Shown here: piece after piece, positions 10,174-18,811 of the stretch
How positions within the stretch are numbered: the first letter of the stretch is position 1
Layout: every line of letters begins with the position of its first letter
DNA from: Tautonia plasticadhaerens
Lineage (GTDB): Bacteria > Planctomycetota > Planctomycetia > Isosphaerales > Isosphaeraceae
Direction of reading: 5' to 3'
Length of the DNA stretch: 64,000 nt
NCBI RefSeq assembly: GCF_007752535.1
Contig: NZ_CP036426.1
Span: 7,130,001-7,194,000 of the forward strand
The notes under the pieces: model-generated
Database searches by the model: none
What the model was told of the DNA's origin: nothing
What the model saw: only the letters and a program-made list of their open reading frames with translations
Program-made: the position numbers and the translations under genes

Positions 10174-10315
10174 ACTGGATCCGGGAGCATCGGGAGTCCG
10201 GCCGGGGACGGCGGGGACGGATTCGCATGCCGGATCTCCCGGACCCCATCAGGTTCTCCTCGCCCGGCCCCGTCGAGGTCGATCGGCCGTATCGGCCGAC
10301 GGATCGGTTCCGCTC

Positions 10316-10341
10316 CCCTCTCCCCGCCAGCGGGGAGAGGG
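10316..10341. repeat. Perfect 11-bp hairpin (palindromic repeat)
   Basis: Bases 10316-10326 pair perfectly with 10331-10341 around a CCAG loop. The sequence is of the CTCTCCCC/GGGGAGAG kind seen as dispersed palindromes in GC-rich genomes. It may serve as a bidirectional terminator between the convergent neighbours. Confidence 0.6.
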
Positions 10342-10415
10342 TCGGGGTGAGGGATCTTGGATTGATGGCAATGCCTTGCGCGTCGTCCGAGGCCCCCTCA
10401 CCCGGGCTGCGCCCA

Positions 10416-10443
10416 CCCTCTCCCCCGAGGACGGGGGCGAGGG
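10416..10443. repeat. 12-bp hairpin with one mismatch; partner copy near 12.94 kb
   Basis: Bases 10416-10427 pair with 10432-10443 with one mismatch around an AGGA loop. The surrounding 60 bases (10386-10446) resemble 12900-12963, including the shared core CCCCCGAGGACGGGGGCGAG. These are two diverged copies of one dispersed element. Confidence 0.6.
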
Positions 10444-10483
10444 TCGGAGACGGCCGCGTTCGGGAGGGGTCGTCCCGGACGGG

Positions 10484-11728
10484 TCAGGCCGAGTGTCGGG
10501 CGAGGGCGGCGGCGGCGGCGCGTCGGGCCCGTCGGTTGGGCCGGGTCGGGGCGTCGGCCGGGGGGGCGGTCCGGGGGCCGGGTGCCTCGGGGCGGGGCCG
10601 GTCGGGGTTCGAGGGCGGTGGGGGCACCGGGGCCGGTCGGGTCCAGGGGGCCCGGGAGGGCGGCCGATCGGCCGGGCGGGCCGGGCCGGGCAGGCCCGAG
10701 GGGCGGTCGACGGCGGGGCGGCCCCGGTGGCCGTCGACGACGGGGGAGGCCGCCGGGCGGGACGGGATGGGGAGGTCGTCCGCCAGGGGGTCGGGGGACA
10801 CCCAGGAGGGGGACTCCTCGACCGGGGACGCAACGGGGACCGGGGGTGCGGCGTCGGTCGCCGACGTCGAGGGGTCGGAGGGGGTCGGCCAGGGGATCGA
10901 GGACCGGGGCGGGGGGTCGGCGGCGGGGAGGGCGGCCTTCCGGCGTCGGAGCTGGTCGAGGGCCCAGTCGAGGCGGCGCTGGCAGGCGGCCTCGTAGGAC
11001 CGGAGGCGTCGGGCGGCGGGGGAGTCGTCGAAGGAGAGGCCGGTCCGGGCCCGATCGCGGTCCCGCTCGTCCCGGGGGTCGAGCACCTCGGCCTTGAGGG
11101 TGCGGAGGGCGTCCCGCTCCTCCCGGGAGAGGGCGAGCACCTCGGCGGCGGTCCGGGAGGGGGAGAGGCGGGGGTCGAGGCCCCGGAGCCCGTCGGGGAT
11201 GCCGAGCAGGTCGGCCAGGAGCCGGCGACGGAGGTCGTCGACCGCGCCGTCGGCCTCGATCACCGAGACGAGCACGGCCCACCGCTCGATCAGCCGGTCG
11301 CAGCCCTGGGAGGTCCGCAGGAGCCGGGGGGCGGCGAGCGAGGGGAGGCGACGGAGCCGGTGGGCCAGCTCGGCGGCCTCCAGGGCCCGGTCGAGGTCCC
11401 AGGAGTGCTCGGCACGACCGGCCTGGTCGCGCCGGAGGTCCCACTCGACGGCCGGGGCCGCCTCCAGCCGGGCCATCGCCAGGGCGGCCTGCGAGGCGAG
11501 GAAGCGGCCGACCTCGTCGTGCTCGGCCACCCGGTACTCGGCCCGGAGGGTCAGCTCCAGCGACCGGGTCCGGTCGGCGATCGCCTCCGGCAGGACGGAA
11601 CCGGCGCCGGTGAGTCCGTGCCGGGCGGCGTTGCGGCGGCTCCGGTCCTTGCCCTCGGCCGTCCTCGGGCCGGTGGACTTCTGCGCATTCCGGCGATTGG
11701 CCTCGATCCGGGCGGGGCTGGCGGTCAT
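10484..11728 (-). CDS. Hypothetical protein with 'NRRNAQKSTGPRTAEGK' N-terminus
   Basis: 414 residues. The N-terminus contains ANRRNAQKSTGPRT followed by a basic SRRNAARHGLTG stretch, a signature shared by a family of uncharacterised proteins common in planctomycetes and acidobacteria. Residues 45-270 are helical and charged, with conserved-looking 'WDLRRDQ', 'LDRALEAAELAHRLRRL' and 'SYEAACQRRLDWALDQLRRRK' segments. The last about 130 residues are proline/alanine-rich and probably disordered. No catalytic motif or signal peptide is seen. The basic N-terminus suggests nucleic-acid contact, which is a guess. Confidence 0.8.
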   Translation of the reverse strand: MTASPARIEANRRNAQKSTGPRTAEGKDRSRRNAARHGLTGAGSVLPEAIADRTRSLELTLRAEYRVAEHDEVGRFLASQAALAMARLEAAPAVEWDLRRDQAGRAEHSWDLDRALEAAELAHRLRRLPSLAAPRLLRTSQGCDRLIERWAVLVSVIEADGAVDDLRRRLLADLLGIPDGLRGLDPRLSPSRTAAEVLALSREERDALRTLKAEVLDPRDERDRDRARTGLSFDDSPAARRLRSYEAACQRRLDWALDQLRRRKAALPAADPPPRSSIPWPTPSDPSTSATDAAPPVPVASPVEESPSWVSPDPLADDLPIPSRPAASPVVDGHRGRPAVDRPSGLPGPARPADRPPSRAPWTRPAPVPPPPSNPDRPRPEAPGPRTAPPADAPTRPNRRARRAAAAALARHSA

Positions 11729-12065
11729 GGGGATGGCTCTCGATGCGGTGTGCGTCGGGGGGGGCGACCTCGGCGACGACGGTCGGGACGGCCGGCGGTC
11801 CGCTCGGCATCGAGCGAAGTCGGCTTACCCGATAAGATCGTGCGCGGGGCATGGGTGCAGTCACAAAAAGTTCCGGATTTCCCGATCGTCCGGGCTTTTC
11901 TCTCCAGACGGGCCCCCTCGCCCGCCGATCTGCTCCAATCGGCAGGGCCGATCGATCGTGCGCGACCGGCCCCGTCGATCCGAACCGGCCCGGAGCCGCC
12001 CCCCCTCGATCCGATCCGACGGGGGGGCCCGGCCCCGAGGCCACGATCGAAGGAGGCCGAGGGCG
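11729..12065. other. 337-base divergent intergenic region
   Basis: Upstream of both the minus-strand 11728 gene and the plus-strand 12066 gene. The AT-rich stretch 11825-11890 is the likeliest promoter area (a TAAGAT at 11833-11838 is -10-like), but no correctly spaced -35 was found for either strand. Confidence 0.4.
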
Positions 12066-12815
12066 ATGGGACGAACGGACGCCAGGAGGAACTCGGGACA
12101 TCCCCCGGCCGTCGAGTCGCTGGAGGGGAGGCAGCTGCTCAGCGGGGGGGCGGGGTTGCCGCCGGGGTATGCGGCGGGGATCGCCTCGCAGTCGTACCAG
12201 GCCGCGAGGGCGGCGCCGCAGTCCCCCAGCCCGCACACGACCCGGGTCTCGGTGGCGACCGACCGGCCGGGGTATTCCCCCGGGCAGCCGATCCGGCTGA
12301 CCGTGACCCAGGCGGTCGCCGGCCAGACGCCGGTGAACACGGGGACGATGGCCGACGCGGAGGTGATCGTCTCCCGGAGGGGCCGGGAACTCTGGCGGTC
12401 CGGCGACGACCGGGGGCCGGCGGTGGCGACCCATCAGCTGGTCACGCTCCAGCCGGGCCAGTCCCGGTCGACGACGATCGCCTGGGACGGCCGGGCCCGG
12501 GACGGGTCGGTCGTGACCGGGCCGGTCGAGATCCGGGCCGTGGTGGACCGGGTCGCCTCGCCGCCGAAGGTGGTGCAGATCGGGGGGGCCGGACCGTCGT
12601 CGCCGTCGGCCTCCCCGGGGAGGCCCGGGGCCGACCGGCCGTCGCCGGGGCCGGGCCAGTCGACCATCGACGCCGCCCGGATCCGGCAGCTCCGGGAGCG
12701 TCAGGCGAGGGCGATGGCCGAGGCGGCCCGGCCCCGCCTGCCGGACTCCCCGGCGGGCCGGTCCCCCTGGCCCGGCGGCCCCGCCGCCCGGCGCTGGCCG
12801 GGCCGGGGGGCCTGA
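12066..12815 (+). CDS. Secreted protein with LEPR-XLL-like sorting motif and BsuPI-like domain
   Basis: 249 residues from the ATG at 12066, with AGGAGG upstream; the same frame is open far upstream but only by base composition. The start carries VESLEGRQLLSGG, close to the planctomycete LEPR-XLL N-terminal motif associated with exported proteins. Residues about 55-165 form one beta-sandwich: a 'DRPGYSPGQPIRLTVTQ' strand, 'VIVSRRGRELWRSG', 'VTLQPGQSRSTTIAWDG' and a 'GPVEIRAVV' strand. This order resembles the intracellular proteinase inhibitor (BsuPI) fold. The tail is proline/arginine-rich. Whether it inhibits a protease is unknown. Confidence 0.7.
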   Translation: MGRTDARRNSGHPPAVESLEGRQLLSGGAGLPPGYAAGIASQSYQAARAAPQSPSPHTTRVSVATDRPGYSPGQPIRLTVTQAVAGQTPVNTGTMADAEVIVSRRGRELWRSGDDRGPAVATHQLVTLQPGQSRSTTIAWDGRARDGSVVTGPVEIRAVVDRVASPPKVVQIGGAGPSSPSASPGRPGADRPSPGPGQSTIDAARIRQLRERQARAMAEAARPRLPDSPAGRSPWPGGPAARRWPGRGA

Positions 12816-13117
12816 GCCGACGACGCCCCGGGGGCCGCACCCCGCCCCCGGGGAGGGGCAGGGGTTAAGGGGCCGTCGATGGACCGCGGCGCCCCGTGCG
12901 TCGCCCGGGCCCCCTCGCCCGGCCTCCGGCCAACCGCTCCCCCGAGGACGGGGGCGAGGGTCGAGGATGTGCCGGACGCCGGGGCCCGTCGGCGGCGTCC
13001 CCCGGCCGCTTCCCGATCGCTTTTGCGGGGCCGATGGCGTAGCCTCGCTGGGCGAATGGGGACGGGCATCGCGCCCGTCCCCGGGGCCATCGAACCGGCA
13101 CCGGGGAGCGTCCGACC
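12816..13117. other. 302-base intergenic region with diverged palindromic repeat
   Basis: Contains 12900-12963, a diverged copy of the 10386-10446 element with a shorter 6-bp core stem (12939-12944 with 12949-12954). Otherwise no gene is seen. A modest SD-like GGGGAG sits just before pgi. Confidence 0.5.
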
Positions 13118-14770
13118 ATGTCCATCGCCGAATCGGCCCCCTGGGCCTCCCTCTCGTCCCACGCCTGGGCGGTCGCGAAGCTCCACCTGCGGGATCTCTT
13201 GCAGGACGAAGGGCGATCCCGGGCGATGCGGGTCGACGCCGAGGGGATCGCCCTCGACTTCTCCCGGCAGAACGCGACCGAGGAGACGTTCGCGCTGCTG
13301 TGCTCCCTGGCGGAGGAGGCGGAGGTCCCCGGGAAGATCCGGGCCATGTTCCGGGGGGACCGGATCAACACCTCGGAAGGCCGGGCCGTCCTGCACGTGG
13401 CCCTCCGGGCGCCGAAGGGGGACTCGATCACCCTGGACGGCTCCGACGTGGTCGTCGAGGTGCACGAAGTCCTGGACAAGATCCGGGCCTTCTCCGAGAA
13501 GGTCCGGTCGGGCGCGTGGACCGGGGCGACGGGCCGGCCGCTGACGGACGTGGTGTCCATCGGCATCGGCGGCAGCTACCTCGGGCCCGAGTTCGTGCAC
13601 GAGGCGCTGCGGACCGACCCCGACTGCGCCCGGGCGGCCGAGGGCAGGCGATTGCGGTTCCTCGCCAACGTCGACCCGATCGACGTGGCCCGGAACCTGG
13701 AGGGCCTGAACCCGGAGACGACGCTGGTGGTGGTCGTCTCCAAGACGTTCACCACCGCCGAGACGATGCTCAACGCCCGGACCGTCCGCCAGTGGCTGAC
13801 CGCGAGCCTGGGCGAGGGCAGCGTGCCGAAGCACATGGTGGCCGTGAGCACGAACCTGGACGGCGTGGAGGCGTTCGGCATCGACCGCGGGAACGCCTTC
13901 GGCTTCTGGGACTGGGTCGGCGGCCGGTACAGCGTCTGCAGCGCCGTGGGGGTGGTGCCGCTGGCCCTCCAGTACGGCATGGGGCACGTCGAGCAATTCC
14001 TGGCCGGGGCCCACCGGATCGACCGGCATTTCCTGGACGCGCCGATGGGGCGGAACATCCCGGCGATCCTCGGGCTGTTCGGCGTCTGGAACTCCACGTT
14101 CCTGGGCCGGGCCGACCGGGCGCTCTTGCCCTACTGCCAGGCGCTGTTGAAGCTGGCGCCGCACATCCAGCAGGTGGACATGGAGTCCAACGGCAAGCGG
14201 GTCGGCCTGGACGGCGAGGAGCTGACGTACACCAGCGGCGAGGTCGACTTCGGCGAGCCGGGCACGAACGGGCAGCACAGCTTCTACCAGCTCCTGCACC
14301 AGGGCCGGGTGGTGCCGGCCGACTTCATCGGCTTCACCCGGAGCCAGCGGCCGATGGACGTGCAGGGGGAGGCGGTCTCCAACCACGACGAGCTGATGGC
14401 GAACTTCTTCGCCCAGCCCGACGCCCTGGCCGTCGGCAAGACGGCCGAGGAGGTGGCCGCCGAGGGGGTGCCCCCCGAGCTGGTGCCGCACAAGGTCTTC
14501 CCCGGCAACCGGCCCTCGAACGTGCTGCTGGTCGACGGCCGCCTGACCCCCGAGGCCTGCGGGCGGCTCCTCGCCGTCTACGAGCACCGGACGGCGGTCC
14601 AGGGCTTCGTCTGGGGGATCAACTCGTTCGACCAGTGGGGGGTGGAGCTGGGCAAGGTGCTGGCGAAGCGGGTGCGGGAGCAGCTCGCCCGGTCCCGCAA
14701 GGGGGGGGCGGCCGTCGAGGGCTTCAACCCGTCGACGACCGCGATGCTGAGGACGTATCTCGGGTCGTGA
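13118..14770 (+). CDS. pgi: Glucose-6-phosphate isomerase
   Basis: 550 residues, the length of the long bacterial PGI type. It interconverts glucose 6-phosphate and fructose 6-phosphate. Signatures are [13 protein letters not shown] (sugar-phosphate binding), [38 protein letters not shown] with the catalytic histidine, and the C-terminal [11 protein letters not shown] with the conserved lysine. The ATG follows GGGGAGCGTCCGACC. Together with gap, pgk and rpe upstream it adds to the sugar-phosphate genes in this part of the window, though it is not in the same operon. Confidence 0.97.
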   Translation: MSIAESAPWASLSSHAWAVAKLHLRDLLQDEGRSRAMRVDAEGIALDFSRQNATEETFALLCSLAEEAEVPGKIRAMFRGDRINTSEGRAVLHVALRAPKGDSITLDGSDVVVEVHEVLDKIRAFSEKVRSGAWTGATGRPLTDVVSIGIGGSYLGPEFVHEALRTDPDCARAAEGRRLRFLANVDPIDVARNLEGLNPETTLVVVVSKTFTTAETMLNARTVRQWLTASLGEGSVPKHMVAVSTNLDGVEAFGIDRGNAFGFWDWVGGRYSVCSAVGVVPLALQYGMGHVEQFLAGAHRIDRHFLDAPMGRNIPAILGLFGVWNSTFLGRADRALLPYCQALLKLAPHIQQVDMESNGKRVGLDGEELTYTSGEVDFGEPGTNGQHSFYQLLHQGRVVPADFIGFTRSQRPMDVQGEAVSNHDELMANFFAQPDALAVGKTAEEVAAEGVPPELVPHKVFPGNRPSNVLLVDGRLTPEACGRLLAVYEHRTAVQGFVWGINSFDQWGVELGKVLAKRVREQLARSRKGGAAVEGFNPSTTAMLRTYLGS

Positions 14771-14828
14771 CCCGGGGCCCGGCCGGCCGGGAGGGCGTCG
14801 ACCCGATCGAATCGGAGGAGACCGCGCG

Positions 14829-15407
14829 ATGGGCCTCGACCTGCTGGTGATCTACGGCTCCGTGCGGACCGACCGCCAGGGGATCCGGGCGGCCCGGTTC
14901 GTCGCGTCGGCGTGCGAGGGGCGCGGCCACCGTGCGACCCTGATCGACCCGAAGGAGGTCGACCTCCCGCTGCTCGACCGGATGTACAAGGAGTACCCGG
15001 CCGGGGAGGCCCCCTCGGCGATGGAGCGCCTGGCCGGGCAGATCCGGGAGGCCGACGCCTTCATCATCGTCAGCGGCGAATACAATCATTCGATCCCTCC
15101 GGCGCTCTCCAACCTGCTGGACCACTACCTCGAGGAGTGGCTCTGGCGCCCTTCGGCGATCGTCTGCTACTCGGCCGGGTCGTTCGGCGGGGTCCGGGCG
15201 GGCGTGCAGTTGCGGGCGATGCTCGGCGAGCTGGGGATGCCGAGCATCCCCTCGATGCTGCCCGTCCCCCGGGTCGGCGAGGCCTTCGAGGATGACGGCA
15301 CGCCCCGGGACGACGCCTGGCACGCCCGGGCGTCGAGGTTCCTGGGCGAGCTGGAGTGGTATGCCGAGGCGTTGAAGCAACGCCGGGCCTCGGGCGTGCC
15401 CTACTGA
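14829..15407 (+). CDS. NADPH-dependent FMN reductase family protein
   Basis: 192 residues. The flavodoxin-like family reduces FMN, quinones or azo dyes with NAD(P)H. Motifs are LLVIYGSVRTDRQG (phosphate-binding loop), the middle VSGEYNHSIPPALSNLLDHY, and YSAGSFGGVRAGVQLRAML. GGAGGAG lies 8 bases before the ATG. It starts 58 bases after pgi on the same strand and may be read through from it. Substrate and partner are not evident. Confidence 0.9.
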   Translation: MGLDLLVIYGSVRTDRQGIRAARFVASACEGRGHRATLIDPKEVDLPLLDRMYKEYPAGEAPSAMERLAGQIREADAFIIVSGEYNHSIPPALSNLLDHYLEEWLWRPSAIVCYSAGSFGGVRAGVQLRAMLGELGMPSIPSMLPVPRVGEAFEDDGTPRDDAWHARASRFLGELEWYAEALKQRRASGVPY

Positions 15408-15673
15408 ACGGCAGTCGGTCGTCGGGGGGGCGGGGCCGCGCCGGACGATCGACCCGTCCCGGCCGTCGGGGGCGATGGCGTGCATGGCCCCGGAGATGCC
15501 GGGGGACTCGATCGGCGGGTCGGGGGTCGCGCCACCGCCTCGCCCGGCCTCCCCTCGGGAGGGGCCGAGGTCGGGGGGGCGGGGATCGGCACGACCCGGC
15601 TCGGATCGGTGGGACCGGGCGGGGGGAGACGGGATCGGGGGGGCCCGGATCGGGGCGGGGGCGGGGGCGGAGA

Positions 15674-15892
15674 TCAGCGTTCTCGGTAGACGATCCGGCC
15701 CTTGGAGATGTCGTAGGGGGTGATCTCGACGGTCACCCGGTCGCCGGGGACGATGCGGATGAAGTTCTTGCGCATCTTGCCGGCGATGTGGGCCAGGACG
15801 CGGTGGCCGTTCTCCAGCTCGACCATGAATTGCGTGTTGGGCAGCGCCTCGACGATGCGCCCTTCGGTCCGAAGCGGTTCCTCTTTGGCCAC
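15674..15892 (-). CDS. infA: Translation initiation factor IF-1
   Basis: 72 residues, exactly the family length, starting at a GTG (15892) with GGAGG nine bases upstream; the open frame continues upstream without family similarity. IF-1 binds the ribosomal A site with IF-2 and IF-3. The OB-fold sequence [20 protein letters not shown], the [14 protein letters not shown] segment and the [17 protein letters not shown] segment are typical. It stands alone here, not in a ribosomal protein operon. Confidence 0.97.
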   Translation of the reverse strand: MAKEEPLRTEGRIVEALPNTQFMVELENGHRVLAHIAGKMRKNFIRIVPGDRVTVEITPYDISKGRIVYRER

Positions 15893-16074
15893 AAGGCCCT
15901 CCAGGGTGGGCCGGGCCCGGCGCCGGCGGGGTGCGGTTGCGAAGCGAGGGTTCTCGGGGGTCGGGCCGCCGGGTCGGCCCGATCGAATCGATCGGTCGCG
16001 GGATGGTCTTCGGGGGGTGTCGGGCGGTCGGATCGGCCGGCGAGGCCGGGGGATCCTCGCCCGAGGCAATCATC

Positions 16075-16080
16075 ATTTTA
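16075..16080 (-). promoter_or_regulatory. Candidate -10 element upstream of infA
   Basis: On the minus strand TAAAAT lies in a clear AT-rich patch about 180 bases before infA. The -35 side (CTGGTT at 17 bases) is poor, so this is tentative. Confidence 0.3.
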
Positions 16081-16149
16081 TCCGAAGTCGACCGCCAAAC
16101 CAGCCGGCTTTCCCCGAAGTCGTGACGAGGACGCCCGTTTCCTCCCCGA

Positions 16150-17046
16150 TCAGGCAGGCAGGAAGGGGGGCACCAGCCCCCGGACCTTGAGGGCGACCCG
16201 GTGCACGGCGTCGACCGCCGTGATCGCCAGGGCGTCCCCCTCCCGGCCCCACCAGTTCAGGTTCGAGGGCCGCTTCGGCGTGGCGATGATCCCCAGCAGG
16301 GCGCCGTCGGGCCGGTAGACCCAGATCCCCTGGGCGACCGCTACGTAGAGCCGGCCCTCGCGGTCGACCTTCAGGCCGTCGGGCCCCCCCTGCTCTCCCG
16401 GGTCCATCGTGGCGAAGACGCGGTCGCTGCCCGGGAGCACGGCGCCCGACTCGTCCAGCTCGAAGGCCCGGACGTGGTACTTCGCCGTGTCGCAGACGTA
16501 GAGCGTGGCGCCGTCGGGGGCGAAGGCCAGGCCGTTGGGCTTCTCGAACCCCTCGTGGACCACCAGGCGGAGGTCGCCGGCGGTCGTCATCGCGAAGACC
16601 GCCTGATATGGCAGCTCCTTCTGGTCGGGACTCGGGACGCCATAGGGGGGGTCGGTGAAGTAGAGCGTGCCGTCGGGGCGGGCGACGACGTCGTTGGGGC
16701 TGTTGAGCCGACGGCCCTCGAAGGCCTCGACGACCGCCTCGACCCCGGAGCCGTCGGGATCCATCCGGGAGACCCGCCGGCCGTTCTGCTCGGCGAAGTA
16801 GATCTTGCCGTCGGGGCCGAAGGTCTGGCCGTTGGCGGCGCCGTTGCGGTCGCGGAGCAACTCCGCCGGCCCGCCGCCGGGGGGGAGGCGGTAGGAGCAT
16901 TCGGCGGCGATGTCCTGCCAGATCAGGGAGCCGTCGGGCAGCCAGAGGGGGCCCTCGGTGAACTCGAAGCCGGAGGCGACCGTCTCGAGGGGGCCGTCGA
17001 CCAGGGCGCTCAGGCCGTCGTCTCGGAGCAATGCGGCCCGGGGCAT
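16150..17046 (-). CDS. SMP-30/gluconolactonase-like hydrolase
   Basis: 298 residues, a six-bladed beta-propeller of the SMP-30/gluconolaconase/LRE family, which hydrolyses sugar lactones using one divalent metal. Metal-ligand motifs are visible: FTEGPLWLPDG (Glu), the RLNSPNDVVARPDG Asn-Asp block, EKPNGLAFAPDG (Asn) and GGPDGLKVDREG (Asp). YFTDPPYGV is also typical. There is no signal peptide, so it is probably cytoplasmic. The physiological lactone is unknown. A heptamer tandem repeat lies just upstream. Confidence 0.92.
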   Translation of the reverse strand: MPRAALLRDDGLSALVDGPLETVASGFEFTEGPLWLPDGSLIWQDIAAECSYRLPPGGGPAELLRDRNGAANGQTFGPDGKIYFAEQNGRRVSRMDPDGSGVEAVVEAFEGRRLNSPNDVVARPDGTLYFTDPPYGVPSPDQKELPYQAVFAMTTAGDLRLVVHEGFEKPNGLAFAPDGATLYVCDTAKYHVRAFELDESGAVLPGSDRVFATMDPGEQGGPDGLKVDREGRLYVAVAQGIWVYRPDGALLGIIATPKRPSNLNWWGREGDALAITAVDAVHRVALKVRGLVPPFLPA

Positions 17047-17080
17047 GGGGGGTCCTCCGTCGGGGGTGGGGGGCGGCCGG

Positions 17081-17143
17081 GATGCCGGTTGCCGGTTGCC
17101 GGATGCCGGTTGCCGGATGCCGGTTGCCGGTTGCCGGACGCCG
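17081..17143. repeat. Nine tandem heptamers, consensus GNTGCCG
   Basis: The 63 bases divide into nine 7-mers: GATGCCG, GTTGCCG (twice), GATGCCG, GTTGCCG, GATGCCG, GTTGCCG (twice) and GACGCCG. The array lies 35 bases upstream of the minus-strand lactonase gene and within the divergent promoter region with the TPR gene. Copy-number change by slippage would be expected. Confidence 0.85.
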
Positions 17144-17199
17144 GGGGCCGGGAAACGGGCAACTCGCGGGCCGAGGGGCCGGATGTTGACCCCCCGGGT

Positions 17200-17208
17200 T
17201 GGTATGAT
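17200..17208 (+). promoter_or_regulatory. Extended -10 promoter of the TPR gene
   Basis: TGGTATGAT matches the extended -10 form TGnTATAAT with one change, 84 bases upstream of the ATG. No good -35 occurs at 17 or 18 bases, which extended -10 promoters do not require. Confidence 0.45.
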
Positions 17209-17291
17209 AGCGTGGAATTGGGACGCCCTGCGGCCGGCCGAAGGGGCCGTCCGGCCGGGGAGGACGCCCGAATCGCCTGGGGGTCGCCGAA

Positions 17292-18698
17292 ATGGACTCC
17301 GTGCCGCTTCCCGACGAGAAGGACATCCATCGGGCCGAGTCGTTCTTCAAGTACGGCAACGAGGCCGCGGCGAAGGGGAACCTGCCGTATGCGATCGACA
17401 TGTACAAGAACGCGCTGAAGATCGCGCCGATGGAGCTGAAGTACCGCCAGGCCCTGCGGGCCGTCGGGCGGAAGAAGTTCAACAACGACCCGTCCAAGGT
17501 GGGCATGTTCGCCGGGGCGAAGCTCCAGCCGATCCGGCTGAAGATCAAGGCGTCGAAGGGGAGGGGCCACTGGCTGGAGGCGCTGGAGCACTGCGAGGAG
17601 GCGTTCGTGGTGAGCCCCTGGGACGTGGGGGCCAGCCGGGACTTCGCCGAGGCGGCCGAGCAGCTCGGCTCCCGCCCCCTGGCGCGGTGGGCGATGGAGG
17701 CGGTGCAGGCCCAGGCGGCCGAGGACGTCGCCTTCTGGAAGCAGATGGCCCACGTCTACGCCTTCTGCGAGGACTTCCCGCGGGCGATCCTCTGCTGGGA
17801 GCGGATCAAGAAGCTCAACCCGGCCGACGACGAGGCCGCCCACCAGATCAACGCCCTCTCCGCCAGCCAGACGATCCACGGCAGCGGCCTGCACGAGCAG
17901 GTCCGCCGCAACGAGGCCCAGCTGGCGGCCGAGAAGTCGGAGGTCGACGGGGAGGTGGAGGCGATCCGGGGCCGCCAGGCCCTCTCCCCCGAGCAGCGGT
18001 TCGAGCGCGACCTGCAGGAGGACCCCGCCCGGCCCGGCCCCTACCTGGAGCTGGCCGAGCACTACCGCCGCCAGCAGCGCCTGGACGAGGCCCGGGACGT
18101 GCTCGCCCGGGGGCTCAAGGCGCTCCCCGACCAGGCGTCGCTCCGGGACTCGTACGCCGAGGTCCAGATCGCCCGGCTCAAGAAGGCGATCGAGGCCCTC
18201 AAACTCCGCCTGAAGGACCACCCCGACGACGCCGAGAGCAAGTCCAAGCTGGCCGCGCTGACGACCAAGCTGGCCGACTACGAGCTGGCCGAGTTCAGGC
18301 GGAGGGTCGAGGCCCGGCCCGAGGACCCGGGCCTCCGCTACGAGTACGGCCGTCGCCTGGCCGCCTCGGGCCAGCACGACGCGGCGATCGGCGAGTTCCA
18401 GGCGGCCCGGTCGTCCCCGGCCCTGAAGGTGAAGGCGCTGATCGGCGCCGGGGGTTCATTCGAGGCCAGCGGCGTCCCCAAGCTGGCCGAGCGGAGCTAC
18501 GCCGAGGCCCTGAAGGCCGTCGACGCCGAGGACGTCGAGACCCTCAACGACCTGCACTACCGGCTCGGCCGGGTGGCCGAGCAGTTGGGCAACCACGACG
18601 CGGCGGAGTCGCACTACAACGAGGTGGCGGCCAACAACTTCGGCTATCTCGACGTGGCCCAGCGGCTGCGGAGCTTGAACCAGCGGATGTCTTCGTGA
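17292..18698 (+). CDS. TPR-repeat protein
   Basis: 468 residues, soluble, no signal peptide or membrane segment. Tetratricopeptide-like helical pairs are seen at about residues 15-60 (FFKYGNEAAAKGNLPYAIDMYKNALK), 95-130, 145-180, 250-285 (YLELAEHYRRQQRLDEARDVLARGLK), 340-380, and 425-455 (DLHYRLGRVAEQLGNHDAAESHYNEV). The centre, about 195-225 and 285-330, is charged and coiled-coil-like. TPR proteins act as scaffolds; the partner is unknown. The last codons carry the promoter of rpsT. Length and composition suggest a conserved planctomycete protein, but the specific family is not recognised. Confidence 0.85.
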   Translation: MDSVPLPDEKDIHRAESFFKYGNEAAAKGNLPYAIDMYKNALKIAPMELKYRQALRAVGRKKFNNDPSKVGMFAGAKLQPIRLKIKASKGRGHWLEALEHCEEAFVVSPWDVGASRDFAEAAEQLGSRPLARWAMEAVQAQAAEDVAFWKQMAHVYAFCEDFPRAILCWERIKKLNPADDEAAHQINALSASQTIHGSGLHEQVRRNEAQLAAEKSEVDGEVEAIRGRQALSPEQRFERDLQEDPARPGPYLELAEHYRRQQRLDEARDVLARGLKALPDQASLRDSYAEVQIARLKKAIEALKLRLKDHPDDAESKSKLAALTTKLADYELAEFRRRVEARPEDPGLRYEYGRRLAASGQHDAAIGEFQAARSSPALKVKALIGAGGSFEASGVPKLAERSYAEALKAVDAEDVETLNDLHYRLGRVAEQLGNHDAAESHYNEVAANNFGYLDVAQRLRSLNQRMSS

Positions 18699-18704
18699 TA
18701 CAAT
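18675..18704 (+). promoter_or_regulatory. Sigma-70 promoter of rpsT within the TPR gene 3' end
   Basis: TTGAAC (18675-18680) and TACAAT (18699-18704), spacer 18 bases, match consensus at five of six and five of six. The -35 is inside the coding end of the TPR gene. The start would be near 18711, giving about a 100-base leader. Confidence 0.7.
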
Positions 18705-18811
18705 CCCGGCTTCGTCGACCGGCGTGACCGCCCCCAGTGCGCGGCCGGCCGGCCCCCCGATCCTTGGGACGGACCGACACCCTTCCCCGCCAGACGGGAC
18801 CCGATCGAGCG

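Larger units (their letters stand above)
10101..10483. other. 383-base region between convergent genes, rich in repeats
   Basis: No gene is supported here. The region holds a 16-base direct repeat and two strong hairpins, listed separately; the hairpins sit between two gene 3' ends and could terminate both. Confidence 0.55.

Noticed and set aside
7074-10190. A 1038-codon minus-strand frame
   Set aside because: It is antisense to rpe, the mutase-like gene, accD and the acyltransferase. No family motif is visible.
7067-12868. A 1933-codon open frame on the + strand
   Set aside because: It runs across five real genes in another frame, with proline/arginine-rich low-complexity translation typical of GC-rich shadow frames.
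17186-17208. TTGACC at 17186 as a -35 for TATGAT at 17203
   Set aside because: The spacer is only 11 bases; the extended -10 form explains the site better.
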